A stretch of 31,240 nt of DNA from an uncultured Clostridia bacterium (GTDB taxonomy: Bacteria > Bacillota > Clostridia > TANB77 > CAG-508): the NCBI GenBank assembly GCA_934167495.1, contig CAKPKP010000016.1:1-31240 (forward strand), written 5' to 3'. This document shows, piece by piece, positions 31,168 through 31,240 of the stretch. Both the position numbers and the translations under genes were made by a program. The notes beneath the pieces were generated by a model that was not told where the DNA came from, made no database searches, and worked only from the letters and a program-made list of their open reading frames with translations. Positions within the stretch are counted from its first letter, which is position 1, and each line of letters starts with the position of its first letter.

Positions 31168-31240
31168 TCAAAAATCTCTGCACAGCGGAATGATTTTACC
31201 ACACCCAGTTGAAAGCGTCCCTAATTCAATGTATAATAAT
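31168..31240 (-). CDS. Possible 3' end of a gene cut by the window edge
   Basis: An open frame enters from the right edge and stops at 31168, encoding an end such as GCGKIIPLCRDF. Its base composition is richer in GC than the surroundings, which is why I note it, but 24 codons are too few to identify and it may not be coding. Confidence 0.25.
   Translation of the reverse strand, partial: LLYIELGTLSTGCGKIIPLCRDF

Overview
The window looks like a chromosomal segment of an AT-rich, spore-forming Bacillota of the class Clostridia, probably a lineage without a well-known cultured relative. The evidence is very low GC, strong AAGGAGG-type ribosome sites, -35/-10 promoters with 17-bp spacers, two T-box leaders, the spore-cortex genes yabP and yabQ beside divIC, and a two-gene sufCB (SMS-type) iron-sulfur operon. 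No phage, IS element, CRISPR array, tRNA or rRNA was seen.

Layout. 1-1246: AT-rich edge with two hypothetical genes. 1247-4955 (minus): unknown gene, yabP, yabQ, divIC, rho and a HAD nucleotidase. 5031-8953 (plus): sufC-sufB, then dapA, an HD-domain gene and dapB from their own promoter. 9069-10232: a ClpX-like AAA+ ATPase without the zinc domain. 10490-15288: ileS and an alaA-type aminotransferase, each behind a T-box whose specifier fits the product (AUC for Ile, GCA for Ala). 15293-23721: a DNA-repair block on the minus strand (recU, mutL, uvrB, a Zn-dependent phospholipase C-like gene, uvrA). uvrB is broken by two one-base insertions in its P-loop. 23746-26168: a prephenate dehydratase remnant with an in-frame internal deletion, a DUF2974 hydrolase, a small unknown gene and a pentapeptide-repeat protein. 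26213-29268: a secreted protein and a large prepilin-like surface protein with an exact 146-residue tandem repeat. 29410-31240: an HMA metal chaperone, a SprT-like protein, and an unknown gene behind a tiny leader ORF (MKVRGPP).

Three things stand out beyond routine annotation. First, an interspersed palindromic repeat (four copies near 10.4, 18.3, 26.1 and 29.7 kb) keeps its hairpins by compensatory changes, and each copy lies directly behind an intrinsic terminator. Second, the two uvrB insertions sit in the same context (NCT-C-GGA, putting a CGG codon in the A site), whereas in-frame CGG codons were otherwise found only in four monocistronic genes of unusual composition and one leader ORF. 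Third, the gene at 30562-30993 has a short SD-led leader ORF ending Arg-Gly-Pro-Pro-stop, whose proline codons are complementary to the gene's ribosome-binding site, as in a translational attenuator.
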